The notes under the pieces: generated by a model
The model's input: only the letters and a program-made list of their open reading frames with translations
Database searches by the model: none
Told to the model about the DNA's origin: nothing
Made by a program: the position numbers and the translations under genes
Assembly: GCA_026745465.1 (NCBI GenBank)
Contig: JACYXH010000826.1
Location: 4,399,671-4,463,670 of the forward strand
Direction of reading: 5' to 3'
Source of the DNA: Lota lota
Lineage: Eukaryota; Chordata; Actinopteri; Gadiformes; Lotidae
Length of the DNA: 64,000 bases
Shown here: positions 43,636-54,701 of the stretch, in pieces
How the letters are laid out: each line of letters starts with the position of its first letter
Position numbering within the stretch: position 1 is the first letter of the stretch

Positions 43636-44873
43636 GTCACAACACACTCGCACAGGCTTGCTCACACTCTCTCGCCTTTACCGTGGTAACCCTGGACTTA
43701 GGCTGGACTGGGACGAGTCTGGCTCTGAGCAGCCATCGGGGGAAATAATGGGAACACAATAAGTGGTAGGATAAAGTATGACAAGACATTTTTCTTTTGG
43801 AGCTCTGAATAGTTTTTAAGCGTGACTTTGCTTTTTCGTGGGGGAAATCAGGGATGATAACATTAAAATAAATTATTTGAAGTGATTGTGATAATGAAAC
43901 ACTGTTGCGGAACAGTAAACTAGCTCTAGGACTGTAGGCATATTATCAATCATACGTAACATATTGCAATGATCTACACAAAAATAGGATCACCTACATC
44001 GTTGAAAACAAAGCGTGGCCATTGGTAGTGTAATACAGCATAAGCCAAAAATAACTATTGGTCAACTCGCCAGTTATTATTGATTAGCCAAAGGGAACTT
44101 GCACTTGGCAGTCCAAGAAGTGTTTGAACAGGACCAATACAAAGGACTGACGCATATCGAGACAGATGTATGTGGTCGTACGTAAACATTGCTCAGCTGC
44201 TGTGTTCACCAAATAAACACTTAATTTTATTTTATTATCACTTTAATAACAAAACCGTTTAGGTTAACGATAGCTGGCCATTGCTCAGTCCCCCACAAGT
44301 AACTACGCACATCCTCGCCAGCCAAGAATAATTGTTGACAATCGTGTTACGACACAGTTAACCATAAATAACCTGTGTTGTCGGCTCTTACTAAACGACA
44401 GCTAACACCCAGATGACCGGCTAGCGAGCTTATACATATTTGCTTAATAATGTATTTAAACAAAAATAATTTCAAACAATAACTCCACAGTTTGGTGTTC
44501 GAAAATGTAAATGTATCATTTCATATCTATAAAATATGAACTGTTCAGAGCTATTGTGGTCACAAAAACAAGTGTCTTTGGGTTGGGTGTGTACTGCTAG
44601 TGTTTGCTGTAATTAGCCTTTTATTGGTCTGTGTTAAATGCAATGTCCTGGTTATGTACGAGTTTATTACCATGTATAAATTGAATGTGTGAACAATGGA
44701 AAACGAAAGTCGAACGTGATAAGCTTGTAATTGCTGTGTTATTATACAATTTGGCCCTTTCACTGTTAGCTGCCAGCTAGCGACATATAGCTAACTGGCT
44801 AATGCACAAAGCTAATGCTGTTATTCAGCCCTTTCGGTTAGCAGTTACTGCCTGGCTAACATTAGCTACTCAC

Positions 44874-45010
44874 CTTTTACAAGGGGGGAATCAGTGCCAG
44901 TACAGTATGTAGTGGTAGGTTTTCAGGTTTGTAATTCACAATACGACGGGTGAGTAAGATAGCGGACAGTGAATTTGATGAGGATTTGCGAGGTCCCACT
45001 CCCACTTTTA
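44874..45010 (-). other. rab5a: Predicted 5' non-coding first exon of rab5a
   Basis: On the minus strand, TTGTAAAAG is followed by GTGAGTAGC, a strong donor (intron starts at 44873). The coding exon 1.2 kb downstream has no obvious promoter of its own, and vertebrate RAB5A genes have a non-coding first exon. The upstream limit near 45010 is a guess. Confidence 0.5.
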
Positions 45011-45455
45011 TCAACTTCCCCTTGGCGTTGTACGGAGGACGATGACGTAGGGAAACAAACGGACCAATCGCTGACGTGTGAAACCCTGCCCAAATTCATA
45101 ACAGCATATTTCAGTGTCATATAAACGCAAATTTTCAATGGAATAAAGCCGTAGAGTTTTTACAATGTGAGCCTCACTGAGTTTGGTATTTTATATGGCA
45201 GTTTAGTTTATGTTGGATTAGATTATTATTTTTACTTATATTATTTCTATTTTCTATTATCTTAAGCAGAGCATTTGTAACAGAAACTGTTCCCCCGGGG
45301 TTAAAAGAGTAATGCAATAGGACGGCAGGATCACGTTGGTTGTTCCTGGGAAAACGGGTTGCTATGCGACTAAACATAAACATGCATACCCTAACATAGA
45401 CATCGTTTACGCATCTATGGTTTTAGTTTAAATCGTGTGATCGACTAAGTTAAGG
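45010..45455. promoter_or_regulatory. Bidirectional rab5a/efhb promoter region
   Basis: It separates the two oppositely transcribed genes. On the rab5a side are TGACGTA (45043-45049), CCAAT (45064-45068) and TGACGTG (45072-45078). On the efhb side is GTTGCTATGCGAC (45358-45370), an imperfect RFX X-box with one spacer base. It is followed directly by TAAACATAAACA (45371-45382), two overlapping forkhead-type cores, about 75 bp before the efhb ATG. RFX plus FOXJ1 control is established for motile-cilium genes; binding here is inferred from motifs only. Confidence 0.5.
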
Positions 45456-48010
45456 ATGACGTTGTCAGAAGGGAAATCATCGTACAACTGGAAATACACG
45501 GACAGATTTGCCAGCATAAGACGAGTAAAATCGACATACATCACATTCTTACGATTATTTAAAATGTATATGTGTTTTTAACTTTGGTCCTTACAGGCAG
45601 GGAAACTTATACCACGGGGAGACAAGGTTAAAACATGCTTGCAAGAGATACCCAGGGTAAGTGTGTGTGTGTGTGTGTTTGTGTTTGCATGTGTATTTGT
45701 CTATCTATGTGTGGCTAGTATACATACAGACATACAAACATAGGATTTCTCGTATAATGATATTATTACCCCTTCCAGCCTCCCACCCCACCGGAGCTGA
45801 AAAAATTCCTCAAAACCACCCAACCAGCACCCGGATTTATTAGAGTGCTTTCTGGAAAGGCAAATGATCCAGATATTTCCCGTGATTTAGTTCACGGGAT
45901 TAGAACCAACGCTTCATTTAATGTGAGTATTTATGTCTGGAACTTCTATTAATGTATTTGTATTGTAATCCATCTATAATATAGGCATACATACGTTTGT
46001 CCTATTTTATATCAAGTATATGCAGTGCAACAAGAGGATTGATAGTATCTCTGTGTATTTTTACTGTTCTGTGTCAAAGATAGTCAAAGTATGTATTTAT
46101 CAAAAGCGCAGTAGGGCAAAACACGACGTGAGGCAAATCTCATGTCAACTAGGCCTACGAATGCAAAAAATAAATAAACACACCATCCACATCAAATAAA
46201 TCAAAATATATACATACACAAAAATATATAACATAAAAAACATATGAAACACAAAACAACGTCAATCTGCGAGGTGTGTGTGATCACGTGAACCCCTCTC
46301 CCCACCAGGCCGCTAGCGTGTTAAACCCGCCGCAACAAACGCGCTTCCAGGACAAGTTGCTTCAGGTTCGCGAGGCCGGCTACGCCACCAGGAGAACTGC
46401 CCCGCTGGGCAGGTCACATGTACAGAGCGCGGGCCTCCCGAAGTGGTACGATGATGCGACCACGTTTGGCTTGAAATCTGTCAGCAGTAAGTATAAGCAT
46501 TGTGGAGTGTTAAAGTGACCCTAGCTCACAGTGAATGTATCATTTGAGATATTCAAATTCAGATATACTGTAGTCATCCTTGAACAAGATGATGTCTAAC
46601 CCCTTCCTGTTTCTTAGTGACCTTTACCGGAATTTACTTTGGATAAAAGTGTCAGCTAAATTACTAAATAGTAAAAGTCTTCCTTTGTGTCCAGTTGGAA
46701 CTGCAGGCCAGACTGTAAATCCACCCATAACAGCAGAGCAGGTGGAGACGGAAGCCCTCATAGGACACAAGGCTTACATCCGCAGTCACAATGCCTACTT
46801 TGTTGGTGAGGGGAGGGGGTAGGGGCTTCTTCTCTCTCAACTTGAAGTGAATTATACTGAGTGACAGACTTACGTGTGTGTGTGTGTGTGACAGACTTAT
46901 GTGTGGGTGAGGGTGTGTGAGTGTGTGTGACAGACTTACGTGTGTGTGCAGGTGTGTGTGTGACAGACATACGTGTGTGTGTGTGTGTATGGGTGTCTGC
47001 GTGTGTGTTTGTATGTGAGACAGACTTTTGTGTGTTTGTGAATGTGTGTTTGTGTCTGTGCGTGGTTATTATTGTTGGCTGTGTTATCTTCAGTTCTTGA
47101 TAATGCATGCAACACACACATTGGCATAGCCATACTCTTCATTCTCTGCACATTGCTCCACTATGCTGCAGGCGAGCCGATAGACAGGAAGTATGACTGG
47201 AGCCTCCACAGTAGAAGTAGCAGGTTTGGAGTCTCGACACCACACCACAGGGATGGACGGCAGGTCGCCAAATCCCTCCGCTGGCCAAGCGATGAGCAGA
47301 AGTACGCAACTATTTATCTCTTCACAGCACTGTTTCCAGCACTCAAGCTGCATTGGATACTTACTAAGATAGTCTATTGGTTAACCTGTGATCCATCTGG
47401 TCCCCTGCTGCCTGCCATCACTTATGGGTCCAAGCCCACAGTTTAAAAACCAGTAGATTCCAGTGGTTAGGGAGTTCCATTCCCAGCCAAAAGATTGGGT
47501 TCGAACCCCAATATCCAATGCCTGTCCCTGTAAGCATCTCCCACCTGCCTACTACCAGATTGTTTTACTGTTAGTCGAAAGTGTCTGCTTAATGGATACA
47601 TTGATTGATTCAGTAGATTAAATGAAGTGCTAAGGGACAAGAAGAGGACATTTCCCACTCTTCATCCAAGTCCTGTGGATTCGAACCAAACATGTTAGAA
47701 TCTTTTTTTGACCCGGTTTGCCCTGCCTGTTGTTTCATGGGTCACAGTGCGATGTTTGTCTCTGAGATCTGTGTTGATTTCAGGGAGAGAACCCATCGGC
47801 GGGGACGACCTAGTGACCAACTGTAGGTGACTCATACAGACTCCTGAGTCCCATGTCGCTGTGACAACACGTGGTCTGACATCACTGTCGTCACCTTGAC
47901 CTTTGACCCTGTGACGTTCTTCCAGGATCTCAGAAATGCTGAACATCCCATCGGATCACACCTTTGGCGTTCTCGTTCCACCGGATACATTCGGTAAACA
48001 CAGAAAGACT

Positions 48011-48046
<36 letters not shown>

Positions 48047-51000
48047 TACATAGAGACACACAAACACACACTGCTTTAAAGGTCAATGGCTCAGCAGATG
48101 AGGATTCTCCGCTTCCATAGGAGCGGCAGAGTTGATCCACTGTGGAGACCCGGGTCGGTACCCACGGGGGCAAGACCGCCAGCGGGGGGCGGTCAGTGCC
48201 ACCCAGCACACCCTCAAGAAGCTCAACTGCCACGCTTTCCCCAACCTGATCGAGGCCTTCAGGCATTACGACAAGGTACCGCCCGCACAGGTCCCCACAA
48301 ACCACAGGAATGTGTGTGTCAAGTGGGAATTTAGTCTTAGGTCCTATGTAGGCTCTATGCAATTCATTGAGCACAGGCCTTCAGGCTTTACGATGAGGTC
48401 CCCACAAATCATGGTGTTGGAATGTGTGTATCCATTTCAGTGGATTCATGAACTATGTAGGTTCCATGTAATTTCCGATAACATTTGGGGAAACCCTGGG
48501 ACTAGTTCACATGGGAATATAGTTCTATGCCGGTTCTATTTAATTAATTGGCCAGGCATTACTCTACAAAGTTTTAGTTGACATCTCAACAAACCCTTGT
48601 AGTAATGCCTGATCAATTAATCAATTACAACATTATGATTCTCCTTCTGTGTCATAGCACTCGTAAAGAACATGATGTGTGTGTATGCGTGTGTTTCTGA
48701 TTGGACAGAAGGGCAGAGGTGTGATTGACAGGGAGGACCTGCGGGCGGTGTGCCGGGAGTTTGGAGTGAGGACGAACGAGGCGGTGCTTGACGACCTCAT
48801 GAAGATCTGCGACGCAGACGAGGATGGTGTCATTGACTTCCTGGAGTTCGCCAACTTCCTCAACTGGAAAGAAAAGATGCCCATCACCGGCGCCGAGCAG
48901 CGCGTCCTGACGGGTCAGTCCGATGTTTCGCTACTTTTCTATTACTATTTAGTATCATTATTTTCAAGCAACCACGGGAACATTAGGAGAGATTTTCTCA
49001 GAAAATCTTAAAGGGTAAGGGATGACCCTTTTTCAGCTCAATATCTAAATAAAATGCTGAGAGTGAGAGGGGATATCCCTGTGGTTACGGCCCATGCCAA
49101 CTTTTTGGTTCTTTTTTTTTAGCTAGTACTTGTCATTGAGTAACGTTCTGATGAGTAATGTTGTATACTAAATGCACGACACACACAATATAAGCGTCCG
49201 GGAAGCTACCCTCTGTGACGCCAACAACATCAACTGCTTCCTAGACAGAGCTCCACACATATGAACACACAATAGTGGCACATCTTCACTATGTATCATT
49301 ATTGTGTGTTTGGACACACCTTAGCGTTATTATATCCTCTCACTGTCTATGGCACTTCAACGTGAAATTGGATTACATTATTGAAACCCCATGTACTGGA
49401 CATACAGCTGGGCAATTTAGAGTTCTGGGTTCTATCTTCAACCTAAATCATAATAATAACTTATACATCATAAAAATAAATCTACAATTGTTGTGTTCTT
49501 ACTGCACCCTATCAAGTTGTTGTAAATAAACTAGGTCGTGCAGCATTGGAAGTTTTTATAGCTGCTCCAATTTCAATTGCATGCTTTGTTGTTAGCCTCA
49601 CTCGTAAGTTGTTTTGGATACACATGTCTGCTAAATGAAAGTGCCCTCATTAAAAAAAAAGAAGACAGAATGACAGTTGCTATGGCTGGTTCCTCCTCCT
49701 AGCTTGTTCTTGTTGTCCTTCCCCAGAGGGCAGGACCAGGACGGCGCCCGCCCACATCCAGAGGAACACCTTCTCAAACGGGGTGACACCCACTAGGGGT
49801 CACTCCACCCAGGCCTTGATTAACCGTGAGGACCTGGAGCCCCTTAGGCCAGGCAGCAACCTCAGGGTGCCCCGGACCATCAGCCTACAGCCCATGGTCC
49901 CAGACCACTTTGTCACCTCCTCGTCCATGATCCAAGCTACGGTGGCCGATCGCAGTACCACAGGTTGGTGTGGGAGGGGATTGTGACCTCCACTTGTTTA
50001 CTACTATTTAGTATGTATCACTATTTAACTATTCATTATGCAGGGCTCAAGAGTGCTACCATGTATTATGTGGATGCAATGTTATTTTTCCTCGGTCGCA
50101 TCGGTGCCAGTGAAAAAGAAGAGTAATATATATAAATATGTTATAGGGTTCTCCCCAAACAATTTTATTAAGGCGCTGCGCCACCATGTAACATTTTAAA
50201 ATAGGGCTGTTACGATGAATACATTTTATTTCTGAAACAGTCTAATTGGTTAAAACACGTTTTATTAAAATACCGCTTCAAAAAGCTAAGAAAATGCAGT
50301 TTCATGTAGTAAGTGCTGTGTGGAGGAAGTCAGTGGCTTTCGGATCCACTCTTGACTCGGTTACAGCAGAGCTTCAATGCAAAGCGGAACATTTTAGTCT
50401 TGAGCCCTGTTATGTATCCCTTTTTAACCATTCACTATGCATCACTATTTTACTATTCACTATGGATCAAGCTTTGACTATTGTTCACATTGTATCACTA
50501 TGTTCACTATTCACTATGCATCACTGTTTTCACTATTTAACTCTTCACTATGTATCACTATTGTACTATTCAGTATGTATCACTACTTCCTCTCTAAAAG
50601 GCCAGCGGACCTACGGCATCCCCACAGTGCGGACGGACCTGCCGGCGCCGCGCCTCAAGCGGATAGGCGACACCAACAACTACGGCGATGAGGGGGGGGC
50701 CACTCACCTCCTGCACCCATCACTCCTCTCCCTGTGGGGGGTCCACGAGGAGCACCTCTTTCGCCCCCGCTCCAAGGAGGAGGTACACCAAGGAGGTCTT
50801 CCTCGTCGGGCACAAACCTTTTTTATTTTGTATGTGCTGTGGGGTTGTGCGCTGTGTGCAGGTCAATGTTGTGCATTTATCGTGTAGATCAATAGTTGTG
50901 ATGGCAAAAAGAACCAGTGAGCAGTAAATGGGTAAATTGACTAAATGCTGAATAGAAAAATGAATAATATAATAAGTCAATTTAGATACATGACATTAAG

Positions 51001-51695
51001 GAGCAGGTCGTGGTTAACTGTGAATTCAGATTCATGACAATATGTAGCAGGTAGGGGTTAGACAGTGAATAGAGATACGTGACATTAAGGAGCAGGTCGG
51101 GGCTAGAGAGTGAATTCAGATACATGACAATATGTAGCAGGTCGGGGCTAGAGAGTGAATTCAGATACATGACAATATGTAGCAGGTAGGGGTTAGACAG
51201 TGAATTCAGATACATGACATTAAGGAGCAGGTCGGGGTTAGAGAGTGAATAGAGATACGTGACATTAAGGAGCAGGTCGGGGTTAGACAGTGAATTCAGA
51301 TACATGACAATATGTAGCAGGTAGGGGTTAGACAGTGAATAGAGATACGTGACATTAAGGAGCAGGTCGGGGTTAGAGAGTGAATAGAGATACATTAACC
51401 ACCTGCAGGTACTGGACTTTCTTGCCAATTATACTTCAGACCTCAAGTAAGCCCATGACACCACATACCATGTGTTGACACTCCCTCCCTCTCTCTCCTC
51501 ATACTCATCCCTCCTCTTCCTCATACTCACCCTCTTCTTTCTCGGCAGATCGCCGGGATCTTCCGTAATGTGGGCGTCAACGTTTCTGCAGAGAAGTTTG
51601 AGGGGGCCTGGGAGTTGGCGAGTGCCAGGCGGCCCGACAGCGAGGTGTGTGTGCATGGGTTCCGCGAGGTCCTCAGGGAAATTAAAGCGATGTGA
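45456..51695 (+). CDS. efhb: EFHB (CFAP21), EF-hand axonemal protein, complete 13-exon coding region
   Basis: Exons: 45456-45524, 45597-45656, 45779-45922, 46309-46486, 46695-46805, 47172-47301, 47784-47822, 47926-47993, 48121-48275, 48709-48913, 49727-49963, 50601-50782 and 51549-51695. The 1725 nt close in frame to 574 aa. EFHB is a microtubule inner protein of ciliary doublets (CFAP21) and has been linked to store-operated calcium entry. Conserved stretches include [27 protein letters not shown], the LLHPSL region and [17 protein letters not shown]-hand loop 1 (residues 317-328) is degenerate, with Lys and Arg at metal positions 3 and 5. Loop 2 (353-364, [12 protein letters not shown]) is canonical. 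The human protein is longer N-terminally. The 39-nt exon and the region before it are less certain: about 18 residues found in human are absent. An ATTAAA lies at 51744. Confidence 0.93.
46600..46680 (+). repeat. SINE 3'-tail fragment in efhb intron
   Basis: Contains TTTGGATAAAAGTGTCAGCTAAAT, the recurrent tail of fish tRNA-derived SINEs; the tRNA-like head is missing or too diverged to see. Confidence 0.55.
46868..47052. repeat. GT-rich array with GACAGACTTACGTG units
   Basis: Short GT tracts alternate with a GACAGACTTACGTG-like spacer about four times, forming a degenerate minisatellite. Confidence 0.6.
47456..47605 (+). mobile_element. tRNA-derived SINE in efhb intron 6
   Basis: Box A TGGTTAGGGAGTT (47464-47476) and box B GGTTCGAACCCC (47498-47509) lie at the correct spacing. 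A tail TAGTCGAAAGTGTCTGCTTAAT follows. It is plus orientation, same as efhb, and is not a functional tRNA gene because no cloverleaf forms past box B. Confidence 0.8.
48376..48495 (+). repeat. Partial duplication of the efhb exon 9 end in its intron
   Basis: The last 22 bases of exon 9 and the following intron (48254-48375) recur directly downstream. The exon-derived part reads GGCCTTCAGGCTTTACGATGAG and is followed by GTCCCC. It is a decoy exon end without its own acceptor. Confidence 0.75.
49065..49225. repeat. Dispersed repeat C, copy 2 (efhb intron)
   Basis: Second copy of the repeat at 36025-36225, in the same orientation, with shared TGTGGTTACGGCCCA, GATGAGTAATGTTGTATA and GTCCGGGAAGC. 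Confidence 0.7.
49415..49650 (+). repeat. Degraded SINE-like fragment
   Basis: Has GAGTTCTGGGTTCTATC (box-B-like) and, about 180 bp on, TTTTGGATACACATGTCTGCTAAATG (tail-like). Confidence 0.45.
50982..51400. repeat. 45-bp minisatellite, nine units, in efhb intron 12
   Basis: AGCAGGT recurs at 51002, 51046, 51091, 51136, 51181, 51226, 51271, 51316 and 51361, a 45-bp period. Two unit variants alternate irregularly (GACATTAAGG and GACAATATGT). The unit resembles the interior of the SINEs at 51927 and 55757. Because 45 is divisible by three, one minus-strand frame stays open through the array; it is not a gene. Confidence 0.93.
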
Positions 51696-51926
51696 TTCGC
51701 ATAGGGATAAGCTCCACCCTTTTTACTGATCGTATAGTTCTTTATTAAAAGTTACTGCTTTATACTAAAAACCTTGTGATTTTTGCAATGATGTTACAAA
51801 TGCATGATTTGAAATGGCTTGATGATAGCTTGAAGTGAAAGAGATGAAAATTAAAAACCAATAGGTATATGGGCTCTTTACATTTCTGGTGAAGCTTATT
51901 TTATATTAATACTTAATTTGACACTT
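51696..51926 (+). other. efhb: efhb 3' untranslated region (probable)
   Basis: Short A/T-rich stretch after the stop with ATTAAA at 51744-51749. Confidence 0.5.
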
Positions 51927-52125
51927 TTATTTTATTTTATTTTAACAGACACTTTTATCCAAAAAGATGAAAAGTGAATTCAGGTACATTTCATTAAGAA
52001 GAAGGAAGGTGAGGGCGTCTTGCTCTAGTAGGCCTAGGCAGGCTGTAGGCATTAGGGGATCAAACCCGGTACCTTTAAGCTGGGAGTAGAACACCCTACC
52101 CACCACATGGTCCTGCCCCCGCCTC
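51927..52125 (-). mobile_element. tRNA-derived SINE, minus orientation, with A-rich tail
   Basis: On the minus strand it has box A TGGTGGGTAGGGTGTT (about 52090-52106) and box B GGGTTTGATCCC (about 52055-52068). Then come a CTTCTTAATG-type middle, TTTTTGGATAAAAGTGTCTG and a tail of four AAAAT-type units (51930-51950). It is the most complete copy of this family in the window. Confidence 0.85.
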
Positions 52126-54701
52126 ATCTTAAGTCTTGCGCTGCTCTCTGCTGGTGATTTAGAGTAAAACAACCAGTCAGTTAAAGTGGTCTTACAGTAT
52201 ACAGGAAACAGTATTTATCGCAGCACAAAAACAACAACAAAAAGATTGCGTTTATGCATAGATTGTGTGAGAATATCAGTATCAGTTATTGGTCTTACAT
52301 AATATGAGAGCTGAAGTACATATAAGGTGTTTTTATCTGCAGTGTTTTTAGCATTAAATTTATTTTTTTGGTCTGTGAATTTGTTAGTGTTAACCCTGAT
52401 TACCTCCAAGGAAATCTATGTTTGTCAGACATAATTTGTCACAGTATTTTTTCCAATTGTTTAGTTGAAATAGTAGGCTGCTATACAATAATCGGTTAAA
52501 TCTTTGATGTGTCTAGAGTATAGTATTAATATTAATAAAGGCTTGTGTTTGTTTATTGCTGTTTATGTGGAAGATATTTCAACTGCATTAGATCTGTCTG
52601 AAGCTTTGGTGATTTCCACACATTTTGGGCTTATTACTAATTACCATGAAAATATGACAAAGCCAAACTATTTACACAGTAATTTAGTCACACAGACACA
52701 CAAACACACACACATAAATATATAATATCCAGATTAATTCAACCACTTGGCAGTCGTTATAGATATGTCAGAATATTACAAAGCATTCAGATAACATGTT
52801 ATTAATAACATAAATACAACACATTATCTTTTTGCCCTTGCACTTGTTTTGTGTGTTGCTGCTAATCAGGCTGACTGACACACACACACGCACGTACATG
52901 ATAAATTCTTTAGGGCGCTATCACCATGTCCACAAGCATTTGACATGTGCCGAGCTAAACCGTACTCAAATAATCTAATTACGTTCGTCAAGATCCCCCT
53001 CACCGGAACTAACCGCACCCCCACGCAAATTTAAATGTTTATTTTTTCATTTTACGCATATCCACCCCCCCAAACCATCCAAGCATTACCACAGCAACGG
53101 AAACATTAGGATAATCCCCCTAGTATGCTTTGCGATGCATGACTTGGTGGACACTAATGACAGAACTCTCTTGTTATCGGCAGATGATGCGTTGTCAACA
53201 TTAATAACTACGACATAACGGAATGACACGCATCATTCACTGGACCCGTCATCGGCCGTCTGCTTTGACAGGTGATGACGTTTCTGGCGTCTCCATCAGT
53301 TAGTCCCGACGCCAGTTTACCTGGAGTAGGTGACGTTGTCTGGTTTGAATGAGTCACTTGTCCTGGCAGCGTTTGCACTGGGATGTATCAACTCGATGGC
53401 TAGATGGTGTTGTGAACCCTCCGACATGTGACATGCCCCCCACGGTGTGCTCCCACCACCGAGAGTGGATTAACTAATCACAGAAGGTAAATTTAATTTG
53501 TGTGTAGCCCCTCGGTCTCAAAGAGCACTGCACGCCCCGCATTTAGCATAGGCAATTTGCCACCACCCCCAGACTAGGGTTGCAAAAGTAATCACGTTTA
53601 CTTCAATATTGGCATCTGGTTGACCGCAATATTTATACTGGTGAAAGTACTGCACATGGGAATGTCAGCATATTAAGTTTCCCTATGTAATAGGAATAGA
53701 CTAATGAGGATGTTTAAACCACACAATTCATCCATACCGTGTAGCCTATTTTAAGACATGTTATTTGTCTAACCAACCAACAGTAAATCCCAGTAATCGT
53801 TTCCTTAAACTTTGTGGTTGGTGTTTGACTTTGGTGACTAACGAGACAAGTGTGCTAGTAGGTGCCTCGAAGAAGCCATTTATTCACACTAGAACATTCC
53901 ATGACAGATTATCCCAGCAATGAAAAGCACTTGCAGTTGAAATGCAGTTGACCTTACTCTGCTATAAAGACTCTAGGAAAAGAGAAATCGGTTGAAGATA
54001 CAGTCTGCCAGTGGAATCCTAATCAGGATCGGTTCTCGTGTTCAGGAAAGGGAATCCAAGCAGAGCTCAAACACAGCTGTACATTATTTTGTTCTCTAGA
54101 GTGGTGGTTACTTATTCTTGTCTTGTCAACCATATAGTTTGGCTCACAGGGCTTGTGTAAAAAATAGATACAAATCTGGTATAGTGAAAAAAGTTAGATT
54201 TTGATTCTTAAGGGGGGAATTCCGGCAGTCCTTGCGGTGTGTTTGCGATGTTTGACTGCTGCTGCTAGACAGTTATTGAATCTCAAGAGCCTTAGTCTTA
54301 CCAACAATGTAAAAGAGAACTATGCAGTTTCCCCCAAAGACTGTTCCTGTTCTAGGGCTGAACACTGACACCTGTGGGATTAGGTAGGTCCCAGCCTAAA
54401 TTTAGAAAACATCAGTAAAAATAGTTCTTCATTGGAAGAAGGGTCGTTTTGTAGGTAGGAATATGTACCATCTACCTATAAAACAAGAGTATATAATGGA
54501 AAACATATTTAAGAAAATACACATTTTTGGTTTATGACATTGCTCTGCTGTACATTAAGTTTTGCATCATTAAATACAGCATCTCTGAATTAATCTCTAA
54601 TAGCTCTCATAAATAATATATAAATGGAATAAATATAAAGGCCATGTTAACCATTTGGTGTATTGAAGTTTCCTGAGGATTTCCTTTGTGGTCCAAACAA
54701 A
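52126..54701. other. Intergenic between the converging efhb and maip1 genes
   Basis: No gene seen. About 53220-53345 holds several TGACG-type motifs (GATGACGTTT, GTGACGTTG) in a moderately GC-rich patch, possibly regulatory. The rest is AT-rich. Confidence 0.45.

Noticed and set aside
47456..47530. Possible tRNA gene (box A and box B present)
   Set aside because: Sequence past box B does not form an acceptor stem and a SINE tail follows.
50982..51428. 148-codon minus-strand frame with [13 protein letters not shown] repeats
   Set aside because: The 45-bp minisatellite has a period divisible by three, which keeps one frame open; it lies inside an efhb intron.
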